From Prochlorococcus sp. AG-363-B04 (lineage in GTDB: Bacteria; Cyanobacteriota; Cyanobacteriia; PCC-6307; Cyanobiaceae): DNA of 64,000 nucleotides. Made by a program: the position numbers and the translations under genes. The notes under the pieces are model-generated. The model had not been told where the DNA came from. It was given only the letters and a program-made list of their open reading frames with translations, and did no database searches. The stretch lies in assembly GCA_003278465.1 (NCBI GenBank), contig QCFC01000008.1:20878-84877 (forward strand), given 5' to 3'. Shown here in pieces: positions 8,702 to 17,280 of this stretch. Numbering within the stretch: position 1 is the stretch's first letter; each line of letters starts with the position of its first letter.

Positions 8702-9979
8702 TCATTTCGATTTGAGTTGACTATCTCCAAAGTAAGGAACAAGTGCTTTTGGGAGAGTGACAGTCCCATCTGATTGTTGTCCGTTTTCAAGTAAAGCAGC
8801 CATAGTTCTCCCTACTGCTAGTCCACTTCCATTTAGGGTGTGGACAAGTTTGGTGTTTTTGCCTTCTTTTGTCCTGATACCAGAACGTCTCGCTTGGAAA
8901 TCTCCGCAAATACTGCAACTTGAAATTTCTCTAAAGGTCTTTGCACCAGGCAGCCATACTTCAAGATCAAATGTCCTAGAGGCCGAAAAACCTAAATCCC
9001 CGGTACAAATTTCCACAACACGGTAAGGGAGCTCCAATGCTTGAAGAACAGCTTCCGCATCAGCAGTTATAGCAGTGTGTGCAGCCTCTGAATCGTTAGG
9101 GTTGGTAAACCAATAAAGCTCGACTTTGTTGAATTGATGAAGTCTAATTAACCCCCTTGTATCTCTTCCATAGCTGCCTGCTTCTCTACGGAAACATGGT
9201 GAATAGGCAACGTAGCGAATTGGAAGTTGTTCAGCAGGAATTATTTCATTGCGATGAAGAGAAGTGATGGGAACTTCAGCAGTAGGAGTTAGCCAGAGAT
9301 CATCTTCTGCACATCGAAAACTTTCTTCTGCAAATTTTGGTAGTTGCCCTGAACTTGTAAGACTTGCTGTATTTATAAGTACAGGAGGTAAAACTTCTTT
9401 GTAACCTTTTGCTGTATGTAGATCAAGCATAAAGTTGATCAAAGCTCGCTCTAAACGAGCTCCTTGGTTGAGGAGTGTAATAAAACGACTTTGAGCAATT
9501 TGAGTAGACTTCTCTGACTCAAAGAGTTCTAGCTCCTCTGCAATTTCCCAATGCTCTTTAAGAGAGAGGTCATCCCTAGGAGATCCCCATCTACGTATCT
9601 CCTGGTTATCATCTTCGTTCTTTCCAAAGGGACATTCTTTGGAGGGTAAATTAGGTAGATTTAGTAATTCTTCTCGAAGCTTTGTTGAAAGTTTCTTCTC
9701 TTCTTCTTCCAATAATGCAACCTTTTGTTTGATCTGGGTACCTTGTTTGCGCAGCTCTATTAGTTGTGATGATTGAGGATTGATCCCAACCTTAATTTGA
9801 TTCCCAACTTCTTTCCCAATTTGATTGCTCTCTGCTTTGAGTCTATTGAGTTCTTCTTCAAGGTTGCGTTGTTTTTGAGAGCTCAGTTGAAGGTTCTTCA
9901 GGTCTAAGGAAATTCCCCTGCGTTCTAATTCACGGGCGATTAGATCAGGATTTTCACGAACCAAGCGCTGGTCGAGCAC
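8702..9979 (-). CDS. serS: Seryl-tRNA synthetase
   Basis: This 425-residue enzyme charges tRNA(Ser). It begins MLDQRLVRENPDLIARELERRG, followed by the N-terminal antiparallel coiled coil (about residues 25-105) that grips the long variable arm of tRNA(Ser). The class II catalytic core follows: motif 2 as SPCFRREAGSYGRDTRGLIRLHQFNKVEL and motif 3 as NGSGLAVGRTMAALLEN. Length and motifs are normal. It is separated by about 95 bp from ycf46 upstream and followed closely by rseP. Confidence 0.97.
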   Translation of the reverse strand: MLDQRLVRENPDLIARELERRGISLDLKNLQLSSQKQRNLEEELNRLKAESNQIGKEVGNQIKVGINPQSSQLIELRKQGTQIKQKVALLEEEEKKLSTKLREELLNLPNLPSKECPFGKNEDDNQEIRRWGSPRDDLSLKEHWEIAEELELFESEKSTQIAQSRFITLLNQGARLERALINFMLDLHTAKGYKEVLPPVLINTASLTSSGQLPKFAEESFRCAEDDLWLTPTAEVPITSLHRNEIIPAEQLPIRYVAYSPCFRREAGSYGRDTRGLIRLHQFNKVELYWFTNPNDSEAAHTAITADAEAVLQALELPYRVVEICTGDLGFSASRTFDLEVWLPGAKTFREISSCSICGDFQARRSGIRTKEGKNTKLVHTLNGSGLAVGRTMAALLENGQQSDGTVTLPKALVPYFGDSQLKSK

Positions 9980-10074
9980 GAAGTTTTTTTCATCGTCGCC
10001 GGCAGCTTAACTAATTAATGTCACCAAGATCATTCTTGCTTGGAAGTCTGTACTTTCAATTTGTGAAAACTTTC

Positions 10075-11571
10075 CTATTCGGGATCTATTAGTTGGTTCA
10101 GGTTCGCTGATGCTGGCCTTGCTCTGCCACTGGAAGCCCACTCTTTTAGAGAACTTAGTTGTTCTTTGGCTGTTCTAGAGAGAGGGATTAATTGAGTAGC
10201 TGCAAGTATTAGATCTGTTTCTTGTAATTCTCTTCTCTCTGCGAAGGCTAGATGCATTGCTTCAATAACTGTTTGCTCAAGTTCGGCGCCTGAAAATCCC
10301 CGAGTTCTATCTACTACTGTCGATAAAGGGAGTTTGAGATTAGGTCTCCTTTGTTGTATATGTAATTCCATAATGCTTAATCTTTCTAAGGTGCTAGGAA
10401 GATCAAGCATGAATATTTCGTCAAAGCGACCTTTGCGGAGAAGTTCTCCTGGAAGCTTTTCCACTCCATTTGCTGTTGCGACTACGAAAACTGCTGAGGT
10501 TTTTTCTGCCATCCAAGTCAGGACATTTGCAAGAACTCTTTGGCTGGTACCTCCGTCACTCCGAGAATCCCCACCAAATCCTTTGTCAATTTCATCTATC
10601 CATAGAACACAAGGGGCCATGGCTTCTGCTCTTTGAATCGTTTCTCGGGTTCGGGCCTCACTTGCTCCAACAAGACCTGCAAAAAGTCGCCCTACATCTA
10701 GTCGAAGTAATGGCATTGACCAACTATGGGCGATTACTTTTGCGGTTAGTGATTTTCCCGTTCCTTGTGGACCGACAAGTAATACGCCCCTAGGTAAAGG
10801 CAATCCAAAGGCACGTGCTTCATTAGAGAATGCCTGATGACGTTGATCTAGCCAGCTTTTCAGAGCGTCTAGGCCTCCAATATCAGCTGGTGTTGAATTG
10901 GTGACGCAATATTCAAGAACCTCGCTACGAGCAATCGTTTGTCTTTTCTCTTCTAGGACCTCTGATAGGTCTTCCAGGCCCATTTGTCCTCTTTTTGCTA
11001 GTGCTCTTGCTGCTACTTGCCTTACTCGGGCTTCGCTAAGTCCACTACAGGCATGAGAAAGTTCTTCAAGTATCTCTTGCTCAAGAGGTGATCCACTTGT
11101 AATAGCAATGTTGCTTAGTAAGGCTCTTATTTCCGATTCTTGGGGTAACGGCAAATCAAGGATTGTCAGTGCATCATCAAGGTCATTTGGAGGAGTCCAT
11201 GGACCTGTGCATAGGACTACTGTATGAGGTTGATGCCGAAGTTGAACAGAAAGGTTCTTTAGCATTCTTGATATGCCTGGGTCTTCGCAGAAACGATGAA
11301 AATCTTTAACTAGGAGAATTGTTGGATTTGTGTCATCAAGCTTTTGAAGCCATTGCAAAACTGCCATTGGTTGTCGAGCTCCAAGGCCTTCTGAGTTGAG
11401 AATTCCTTTCAATCCATCTATGTAATCCCAAGTCGCAAGCCTGCGCGGATGAAGTCTTCGTGAAGTCTCTTCTAGTAATACTTGTACCCTTTCTTCTTCT
11501 CCACTACGAATCCAAATAAGAGGAGTCCTTGCTCTAATTAAGAGATCTAGATGTGATGACCAGTTGTTCAT
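10075..11571 (-). CDS. ycf46: Ycf46-type AAA ATPase
   Basis: The product (498 residues from the ATG at 11571) matches Ycf46, an AAA ATPase conserved in cyanobacteria and some plastids; its link to CO2/photosynthesis regulation is known only in outline. The Walker A motif GPQGTGKS lies near residue 270, Walker B as CVLWIDEIDKGFGGD near 320, and a second-region-of-homology arginine finger in LRKGRFDEIF. The N-terminal 200 residues form a degenerate AAA-like domain. I choose 11571 because the longer frame from 11601 would run over the end of the upstream gene and adds no conserved residues; the stop of that gene at 11574 is two bases before this start. Confidence 0.9.
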   Translation of the reverse strand: MNNWSSHLDLLIRARTPLIWIRSGEEERVQVLLEETSRRLHPRRLATWDYIDGLKGILNSEGLGARQPMAVLQWLQKLDDTNPTILLVKDFHRFCEDPGISRMLKNLSVQLRHQPHTVVLCTGPWTPPNDLDDALTILDLPLPQESEIRALLSNIAITSGSPLEQEILEELSHACSGLSEARVRQVAARALAKRGQMGLEDLSEVLEEKRQTIARSEVLEYCVTNSTPADIGGLDALKSWLDQRHQAFSNEARAFGLPLPRGVLLVGPQGTGKSLTAKVIAHSWSMPLLRLDVGRLFAGLVGASEARTRETIQRAEAMAPCVLWIDEIDKGFGGDSRSDGGTSQRVLANVLTWMAEKTSAVFVVATANGVEKLPGELLRKGRFDEIFMLDLPSTLERLSIMELHIQQRRPNLKLPLSTVVDRTRGFSGAELEQTVIEAMHLAFAERRELQETDLILAATQLIPLSRTAKEQLSSLKEWASSGRARPASANLNQLIDPE

Positions 11572-11573
11572 GA

Positions 11574-12107
11574 CTAATGGAAATTTTTTAAGGCAATCCA
11601 ACGAGAATCAATTTGTTGTTGCTCGCCAGAATCATTTTGTCCATGAGAAATCTTTTCTGGTGAGTTGATTTGGGGCGAACCAGGACAATGATCTCCGCAG
11701 ATATTTAATAGAGGCATTCTTAAATTAAGTTGTTCGAAAAGCCAATGAGCTGGATCAAAATTTTCATTTGGATCTATAAAATCGACAATAGATGCTAATT
11801 GTGATGAAGATACTTCTAGTTTTAGATCTTCTAAATTTAAGTCTTCTTTCCCAATCCATATCATTTCATCTGTTTCAAATTCAAGCTTATAATTGAAACT
11901 TGTTAAGCATTTGTCACATGATAAATTTACAGCTGTATTTGCCTTGCCTTTTAATTGAAGTAGGTTTCCCTTTGAATCTGCCTTGATTATTCCACTGATT
12001 GGTGTAAATGTTGCAAAGTTTTTAAGATAACCTTCTATTAACCAGATTTTTGGAGATGTTAATTTGGATATTTCTTTTACTGGTATAGGTTGTAGGCCAT
12101 TTATCAT
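11574..12107 (-). CDS. DUF177 (YceD-like) protein
   Basis: This 177-residue protein is of the YceD/DUF177 family, which in many bacteria is tied to ribosome or 23S rRNA biogenesis and next to rpmF; here it sits beside yidC. A CxxC pair (C64, C67 in SCDKCLTSF) and a second pair (C137, C141 in ICGDHCPG) look like a structural metal site, as in other members. The central part is acidic. Its ATG overlaps the yidC stop by ATGA, indicating translational coupling, and ycf46 follows directly. The precise function is unknown. Confidence 0.8.
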   Translation of the reverse strand: MINGLQPIPVKEISKLTSPKIWLIEGYLKNFATFTPISGIIKADSKGNLLQLKGKANTAVNLSCDKCLTSFNYKLEFETDEMIWIGKEDLNLEDLKLEVSSSQLASIVDFIDPNENFDPAHWLFEQLNLRMPLLNICGDHCPGSPQINSPEKISHGQNDSGEQQQIDSRWIALKNFH

Positions 12108-13246
12108 TTGCTACTTTTGGGTTCGAATGGCAGCCTTCCTGAACTTTCTATTGATGATGTAGCAAGCTTAGGGTCTGACTGATTAGCTAGTTGATCATTA
12201 AGAATTGCTTGAAGGTTGTCAGGAAGTGCTTCTCTGCTCAGAAGAAATGTTTGTAGTGCTTGGAAGATATTTGCAATAACCATATAAAGTAAAACTCCTG
12301 CTGGGAGTGGGAAGAAGAGAAACATCCCAGTAATCATTATTGGGGTAATTTTATTTGCTGTAGATTGCTGAGGGTTTACAGGCATCCCTTTCCCAGAAAG
12401 GAATTGAGATAGTAAAAGTGTTACCCCAAATGTTCCAACTAAGATAGCAATATCCCAATTGATCGATCCATCAACATAAAACCCAACTTGACCTAAAGCT
12501 TTAATAAAAAGGAAACCACTTTTAGCTGCTAATCCTGGAATTTTTCCCTCAACAGTTGCATCTCCTTGAGATATAGCAGTTACAATTCCATCTGAAGAAA
12601 TTGAAACAAGCCCCTCTCCTTTGGTAACTTTCCATTTCGGAGTGAAGTTCTTACCATCCTCATAGTGAGAAAGTAATTCATTAAAACTTTCACCATTAGT
12701 TGTTTGCAACTTGATCTGAGTACTGTCACCTACGCCTATCTTTGTTCCTCCTGGTAAAGAAGCTATTACAGGGATATGGTCAGTTTCAGTTACAAAAATG
12801 GAATGCCTTGGACTGCTGAATGGCTTTGGTTCGACTGTGGCAACTTGTTCAGCAGGTAAAACTTTTAGATTTACCAAATATGGGACGTCTGCGAAAGGTG
12901 ATCCTCTAAGGGTTGCGAAAAGAGCAAATAATATTGGCATTTGAACCAATAAGGGTAGGCAGCCTGCTAGAGGGCTCCCAAACTCCTTCATCAGGTTCCC
13001 TAGCTCTTCTTGCTGCTTTTGAGGGTTGTTTGCGTAGCGGGATTTGATTTCAGCCTGACGCTTTTGCATGACTGGCTGTGCGATACGCATCCGACGAGCG
13101 CTTCGAATTGAGCCAGCACTTAACGGAAAAAGAGCAAGGCGGATGACGATAGTTAATGCAACTATCGCTAATCCGTAACTGGGGACCAATCCATAGAAGA
13201 AGTCCAGGATTGGGATAAGTAGCTTGTCTGAGATGTATCCAATCAC
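12104..13246 (-). CDS. yidC: YidC/Oxa1 membrane protein insertase
   Basis: At 380 residues this is the cyanobacterial YidC (Alb3/Oxa1 family), which inserts and folds proteins in the plasma and thylakoid membranes. Conserved features are [55 protein letters not shown] and the last helices around [18 protein letters not shown]. Between the second and third membrane segments lies a large lumenal/periplasmic insert (about residues 125-250) with an Ig-like pattern, [20 protein letters not shown], followed by [11 protein letters not shown]. The gene sits in the classic rpmH-rnpA-yidC order. Confidence 0.96.
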   Translation of the reverse strand: MIGYISDKLLIPILDFFYGLVPSYGLAIVALTIVIRLALFPLSAGSIRSARRMRIAQPVMQKRQAEIKSRYANNPQKQQEELGNLMKEFGSPLAGCLPLLVQMPILFALFATLRGSPFADVPYLVNLKVLPAEQVATVEPKPFSSPRHSIFVTETDHIPVIASLPGGTKIGVGDSTQIKLQTTNGESFNELLSHYEDGKNFTPKWKVTKGEGLVSISSDGIVTAISQGDATVEGKIPGLAAKSGFLFIKALGQVGFYVDGSINWDIAILVGTFGVTLLLSQFLSGKGMPVNPQQSTANKITPIMITGMFLFFPLPAGVLLYMVIANIFQALQTFLLSREALPDNLQAILNDQLANQSDPKLATSSIESSGRLPFEPKSSK

Positions 13247-13330
13247 GATTCTTTTCTTTTGAGGGTGTGGGCTGTCATGCCAGTTTGCAACAAGATCGGT
13301 GAGTTTAGTTCCATTTCTTGTGAAATAGAT

Positions 13331-13738
13331 TTAGGAGACAAAGCCTTTTAGGCCTTGGTCGACAGGGGATTTACCTGGGTTGTTCATTCGTTTAAGTATG
13401 TAATTTTCCGCTTCTCGGAAGTTTGGTACAGATCGCATTTCCAGCCTCGAGCTGTCTTTTAGAACAAGCACCATATCTCCCCAGGACCCTAATCCTCTAG
13501 GAATCGAGCGTAATTCTTTGATTTGGCTATATACGACTTGAGTTTTATCTCTGCCTAGCCAGCCTCCAGAGACGGAAACTCTTTTATTTGTTATTTTGAA
13601 TCTTAGCCATATAGCTCTAACAATTGCTCCAACCATAAAAGGTAGGCCTATTATGCTAAGGCCAGCTAAGAGATTGATGATTAGATCACCCTTTGATGGA
13701 CCTCCTTCATAAAAGACCTCTTCGGCTTTATTAATCAT
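13331..13738 (-). CDS. PH (YdbS/YdbT-like) domain membrane protein
   Basis: The 135-residue protein has a hydrophobic segment at about residues 18-45 and a bacterial pleckstrin-homology-like domain: FKITNKRVSVSGGWLGRDKTQVVYSQIKEL, ending in LRSIPRGLGSWGDMVLVLKDSS and MRSVPNF. Proteins of this type sit between rnpA and yidC in cyanobacteria. Its ATG overlaps the stop of rnpA by ATGA, and yidC follows after 84 bp. A role at the membrane is likely but the ligand is unknown. Confidence 0.8.
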   Translation of the reverse strand: MINKAEEVFYEGGPSKGDLIINLLAGLSIIGLPFMVGAIVRAIWLRFKITNKRVSVSGGWLGRDKTQVVYSQIKELRSIPRGLGSWGDMVLVLKDSSRLEMRSVPNFREAENYILKRMNNPGKSPVDQGLKGFVS

Positions 13739-14121
13739 GATACCAGGCCTGAATTAATTAGTAATTGATCGCATTCTTTCAGTAAATAAGTATTGTCTTT
13801 ATTAGAAGAATTAGGTTTTAAGCTGATTAGTGCCCATGAATCAGAGTTAATAGATCGGTTCTCAAGTCTGCCCCTTAGATGATGATGTAAAGCGCGACGA
13901 ATCTTATTACGAATAACTGCCTTTTTATTTACCTTACTGCTTATTGCAACAGCACACCTGCAAGATTGAGATTCTAATTTCTTGAGAGTTGATTTCAAGA
14001 ATTTTGGCTTGGCTTTTGCCACTATTAAAAGCATAGAAGATCCATGAAAACGACGTCCTGATCTATGAAGATGATCAAAGCACTTGACTCCCTTTAAGCG
14101 CATTGATATGGGCAAAACCAT
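13735..14121 (-). CDS. rnpA: Ribonuclease P protein component
   Basis: This 128-residue basic protein is the protein subunit of RNase P, which processes the 5' ends of tRNA precursors together with its catalytic RNA (not in this window). It shows the typical start with MRLKGVKCFDHLHRSGRRFHG and the family signature NKKAVIRNKIRRALHHH. It lies downstream of rpmH on the same strand, 77 bp away, as in most bacteria, and overlaps the PH-domain gene by four bases. Length is normal. Confidence 0.95.
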   Translation of the reverse strand: MVLPISMRLKGVKCFDHLHRSGRRFHGSSMLLIVAKAKPKFLKSTLKKLESQSCRCAVAISSKVNKKAVIRNKIRRALHHHLRGRLENRSINSDSWALISLKPNSSNKDNTYLLKECDQLLINSGLVS

Positions 14122-14198
14122 CGCTTATACGTTTTTTAGTGGTAGGAATGTTAGAAAGATAAATTTACATGTTTGAAGATGATATGGGAAGTCCCTCC

Positions 14199-14336
14199 TC
14201 AAACGGCAAGACGGCTTCTGCCTCTTTTCCTTCTAGAGCGGATGACTCTACGTCCGGTATGCGTTCTCATGCGTACTCGAAAACCTGAAACACGCTTCCT
14301 TTTGCGACTTGTTCCTCCGAGAGTTCTTTTTGTCAT
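14199..14336 (-). CDS. rpmH: 50S ribosomal protein L34
   Basis: A 45-residue, highly basic protein is encoded from the ATG at 14336 to the TGA at 14199. It reads [19 protein letters not shown], then [20 protein letters not shown] and ends RSRLAV, which is L34 throughout. It is short and easily missed by length filters, and an overlapping plus-strand frame at the same place is spurious. It heads the rpmH-rnpA-PH-yidC-DUF177-ycf46 series. Confidence 0.97.
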   Translation of the reverse strand: MTKRTLGGTSRKRKRVSGFRVRMRTHTGRRVIRSRRKRGRSRLAV

Positions 14337-14381
14337 TTTGAGATTACTTCAGTCTTTTAAGTAGGTAGTTAATTTATCAGT

Positions 14382-14963
14382 TCAGTCGATGTCGAAATTC
14401 CAGCTACCTAGATAGCCAGACATTGGCAAATCTCCTGGTGCTTGCCCAAGAGCATTGAATTGGTACATCCCAGTTTGAAATGGGTTGAAGATTTTCATTA
14501 CAACGGCATAACTTCCATCTACTGGAATTGGTTTATCAGGAAAGATTTCAATAGCAGTTTGGTCCTTGTTAATTTCGAAAACAGCAGCAATTTTTTCTTT
14601 ACATCTAGTGCGAGATAGCATGCCTCCTTCGGTTACTTCACAAAGGCTTAGTTTTTTAGGGTTGATTTTGGCGTCAAAATAGTCTGGGACTGTAATTGTT
14701 AGCTTGATAATTGCAGTTTTTCGATCTTTAGGTTTTAAAACCATGTAGTAAGTGGCCCTATCCCTTTTAGTTGATGAGCTTTGCGTGTAGTAAAGCTTTT
14801 TATAGTTTTTTGAACCATCCCATCTAAACTCAAGCAAACCGGGGCCAGCGTTGGTTTTAGTAGGCAAAAACCCTTCAAAAAGTAGACTGGAGCTAATGAC
14901 TCCGATTGTTAGCCCAAGATAAATGGTTGATTTATACCAAAACTTAGAGAGGTTTAAGGACAT
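14382..14963 (-). CDS. Exported DUF2808 protein
   Basis: The 193-residue protein has a signal peptide (basic start, hydrophobic residues about 14-32, likely cleavage after TNAG near residue 39) and then the DUF2808 domain of cyanobacteria. Recognisable stretches are YYMVLKPKDRKTAIIKLTITVPDYF, PDKPIPVDGSYAVVMKIFNPF and the terminal GYLGSWNFDID. Two cysteines (LCEV, TRCKE) may form a disulfide. Such proteins are periplasmic or lumenal and of unknown function. It has the same direction as the rpmH series but lies upstream of it by 45 bp. Confidence 0.82.
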   Translation of the reverse strand: MSLNLSKFWYKSTIYLGLTIGVISSSLLFEGFLPTKTNAGPGLLEFRWDGSKNYKKLYYTQSSSTKRDRATYYMVLKPKDRKTAIIKLTITVPDYFDAKINPKKLSLCEVTEGGMLSRTRCKEKIAAVFEINKDQTAIEIFPDKPIPVDGSYAVVMKIFNPFQTGMYQFNALGQAPGDLPMSGYLGSWNFDID

Positions 14964-15062
14964 GGCAGGAAAAATCTTTTTTAAGACGGTAGAAATTACA
15001 AATTAAGGAAATTAGATCAAGTTTCCTTAGGGATGAGATAAATACATAATTAATGTTTTATT

Positions 15063-15458
15063 TTATTTTAATGGAGATCTATCAGGTCTAAGGATACTGG
15101 CTTCTTTTAGATAAGGATGTTGTAGGACATTCTCTTTAGGCAGCCACGCATGAGCAAGCATCCTGATACAGCGTTTTAGGTCACCATTAACTGACATTTG
15201 TTGGCAATCCAAAAGTGCCACCTCTTCCCAGCCAGGTTGTCGTCTTGCAATTGATGCGGGGAAGCATGCATTGAGATCTGAGGTTACTGAGAATGTTATG
15301 GAAACAATTCTTTTAGGAACTAGCTCATTCCTGATTAGTAATTCCTTCACAAGCTCGGTTACAGCTGATTCAATTGCTTGTACAGAGTTGCTTTGACTAG
15401 TAGTAGCCCCTCTTAGACCTCGCAATCGAAAGGTTTGATTATCGTTGGGCTTCCTCAT
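15063..15458 (-). CDS. aroH: Chorismate mutase, AroH type
   Basis: This 131-residue protein is a monofunctional AroH-class chorismate mutase, which converts chorismate to prephenate in phenylalanine and tyrosine synthesis. The family markers are LRGLRGATT at the N-terminus (active-site Arg), SITFSVTSDLNACFPA and the trimer-core cysteine/arginine region LLDCQQMSVNGDLKRCIRMLAHAW. The ATG overlaps the stop of sppA as ATGA. The tail after residue 115 is slightly longer than in Bacillus AroH. Confidence 0.92.
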   Translation of the reverse strand: MRKPNDNQTFRLRGLRGATTSQSNSVQAIESAVTELVKELLIRNELVPKRIVSITFSVTSDLNACFPASIARRQPGWEEVALLDCQQMSVNGDLKRCIRMLAHAWLPKENVLQHPYLKEASILRPDRSPLK

Positions 15459-16267
15459 GGCCGGAATAGCCAGAGGAGATTGCCATTGTTGGTAATCTCC
15501 AAACTAATGAAATCTTCAATATCAGAGAGAATCTTTCCACCAGGAATGATCCCAGCAAATTTTTTCTTTGGATTGCCAACTGTAATTAGTCTGGTTGTTG
15601 ATTCATCAAGACCTGCAAGCTCAGCTGCAATTTTTCTTGCATCTTCCTCATCACCTAATTCATCAACAAGGCCAAATTCCTTAGCTTGTGCTCCGCTGAA
15701 AACTCTTCCATCAGCAAAGACTTTCACTGATTCTTTCGTTAGTTTTCGGCCTTCTGAAACTGCATCAACGAATTGTGAGTAGCTGCTGTCAATAAGAGAT
15801 TGGAGAAGTTCTCGCTCTTCTGGTGATAGTGCTCGATCAGGTGAAAGGATGTCTTTATAAGCTCCGCTTTTTACGGTCTCAAAGCGAATACCTAGCCTTT
15901 CAAGCAATTTTGATAGGTTGTTGCCTCGCAAAATCACACCTATTGATCCAGTGATGGTACCTGGATTGGCAACGATTTTGTCTGCGGCTACACCGACGTA
16001 CACCCCCCCTGAGGCTGAGATGTTTCCAAAGCTTGCCACCACCTGGCAGCCCTTTTCCCTAAGTCTTAGCAAGGCAGAGTGAATCTCTTGGCTATCGCCA
16101 ACTGTTCCACCAGGACTGTCTATTCGAAGAAGGAGTGCGGGAAATTCTCTTTCTTCAATTTGACGAAGGGCTTTGAGGACTCTCTTTCGAGTAGCCCCAT
16201 TTATTGCACCTTCGATTTTGATGCGTGCCATTCTCTTGCGAGCTTTACGACGCCAGGGCCAGAGCAT
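15455..16267 (-). CDS. sppA: Signal peptide peptidase SppA, short form
   Basis: This 270-residue serine protease is of the S49 family. A Ser-Lys dyad is visible: S86 in GNISASGGVYVG and K138 in SGAYKDILSPDR. Further markers are LRIDSPGGTVGDSQEI and the C-terminal GLVDELGDEEDA. The N-terminus (MLWPWRRKARKRM) is basic and has no clear membrane helix, so this is the single-domain form that lacks the N-terminal duplication. SppA degrades cleaved signal peptides in the membrane; a related cyanobacterial enzyme has been linked to phycobilisome turnover, but that is not shown here. It is probably co-transcribed with aroH. Confidence 0.9.
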   Translation of the reverse strand: MLWPWRRKARKRMARIKIEGAINGATRKRVLKALRQIEEREFPALLLRIDSPGGTVGDSQEIHSALLRLREKGCQVVASFGNISASGGVYVGVAADKIVANPGTITGSIGVILRGNNLSKLLERLGIRFETVKSGAYKDILSPDRALSPEERELLQSLIDSSYSQFVDAVSEGRKLTKESVKVFADGRVFSGAQAKEFGLVDELGDEEDARKIAAELAGLDESTTRLITVGNPKKKFAGIIPGGKILSDIEDFISLEITNNGNLLWLFRP

Positions 16268-16320
16268 TTGAATGCTGCGTATTGCATCGGATCTTAAAAA
16301 GGAGTCAGCTTTTTGCCTTT

Positions 16321-17280
16321 ATGTTTTCAATTCGGGACTGGTTGCTGATGGTTCTCCCCTTTGCTTTGTGGGGGACTGCTATGACCGCAATGGCACCTTT
16401 GGTAAACTCTGGAGGCCCTGTCCTGGTGGGCTTTTTGAGGCTTTTGCCTGCAGGGGTGGTACTACTTTTTTCAGTACCGTTGTTAGGACGAAGCTTGGCT
16501 ATTGATTCTTCTGATTGGGGATGGTTCTTAATCTTTACGATTGTAGATGCAAGTATTTTTCAGTCTTTATTGGCGAGAGGATTGGTTGAGACTGGGGCAG
16601 GATTGGGTTCAGTGCTAATTGATTCTCAACCTTTATTGGTAGCTCTCTTGGCACGTGCTCTTTTTGGAGATGCGATTAATCCGATTGGTTGGTTTGGACT
16701 TGTTCTTGGCTTGGTTGGAATTATTTGTATAGGAGCCCCTCCAGAACTTTTGAGGCATTGGTGGCTGCTAGGTACACCTGTGAGCGAAGCAAGTCTTTGG
16801 TCGCATGGAGAGGGGTGGATGCTTGCAGCGTCCGTATCAATGGCTCTAGGGACTGTCCTGAGTCGGTTTGCTTGCCGTTCTAGTGACCCTGTGGCTGTTA
16901 CTGGTTGGCACATGGTTTTAGGAAGTGCCCCTCTCTTGGTTTGGCACCTAAGCGATGGAAATTGGTCTGTTTTTCCGGCTTGGTCATCTTTGGATTGGGG
17001 CCTCATGGCCTTTTCAAGCCTTTTTGGAAGTGCACTTGCTTATGGATTGTTCTTTTGGTTCGCTAATAGAGTTGAACTTACAAGTTTCAGTACCCTTGCT
17101 TTCCTAACACCAGTTTTTGCTCTTGCTACTGGTGGCCTTTGGTTGGATGAGAGGCTTTTGCCTTTGCAGTGGCTGGGAGTGGTTTTGATTTTGATTTCGG
17201 TTTTCCTTGTTAGCCAACGACGTCGTTTGTGGGAACCATCAATTGTTGATGCAGATCAAATATCTGGGGAAATGAATTGA
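16321..17280 (+). CDS. DMT-superfamily (EamA) transporter
   Basis: From the ATG at 16321 the protein has 319 residues and about ten membrane helices arranged as two EamA repeats (about residues 5-140 and 165-300). It begins MFSIRDWLLMVLPFALWGTAM, with the W-G motif typical of the first repeat, and the second repeat ends PVFALATGGLWLDERLLPLQWLGVVLI. Members export amino acids, metabolites or sugars, and the substrate cannot be read from sequence. A longer frame from 16225 overlaps the sppA promoter region and adds a non-hydrophobic, Cys-rich leader, so I reject that start. The stop overlaps the following glycosyltransferase start by one base. Confidence 0.87.
   Translation: MFSIRDWLLMVLPFALWGTAMTAMAPLVNSGGPVLVGFLRLLPAGVVLLFSVPLLGRSLAIDSSDWGWFLIFTIVDASIFQSLLARGLVETGAGLGSVLIDSQPLLVALLARALFGDAINPIGWFGLVLGLVGIICIGAPPELLRHWWLLGTPVSEASLWSHGEGWMLAASVSMALGTVLSRFACRSSDPVAVTGWHMVLGSAPLLVWHLSDGNWSVFPAWSSLDWGLMAFSSLFGSALAYGLFFWFANRVELTSFSTLAFLTPVFALATGGLWLDERLLPLQWLGVVLILISVFLVSQRRRLWEPSIVDADQISGEMN

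Noticed and set aside
14173..14364. A 63-residue plus-strand frame over rpmH
   Set aside because: It is the antisense of the L34 gene; the minus-strand frame matches L34 throughout.
16225..16320. Extended N-terminus of the DMT transporter
   Set aside because: The extra 32 residues are not hydrophobic and overlap the sppA start on the other strand; the ATG at 16321 begins a normal first helix.
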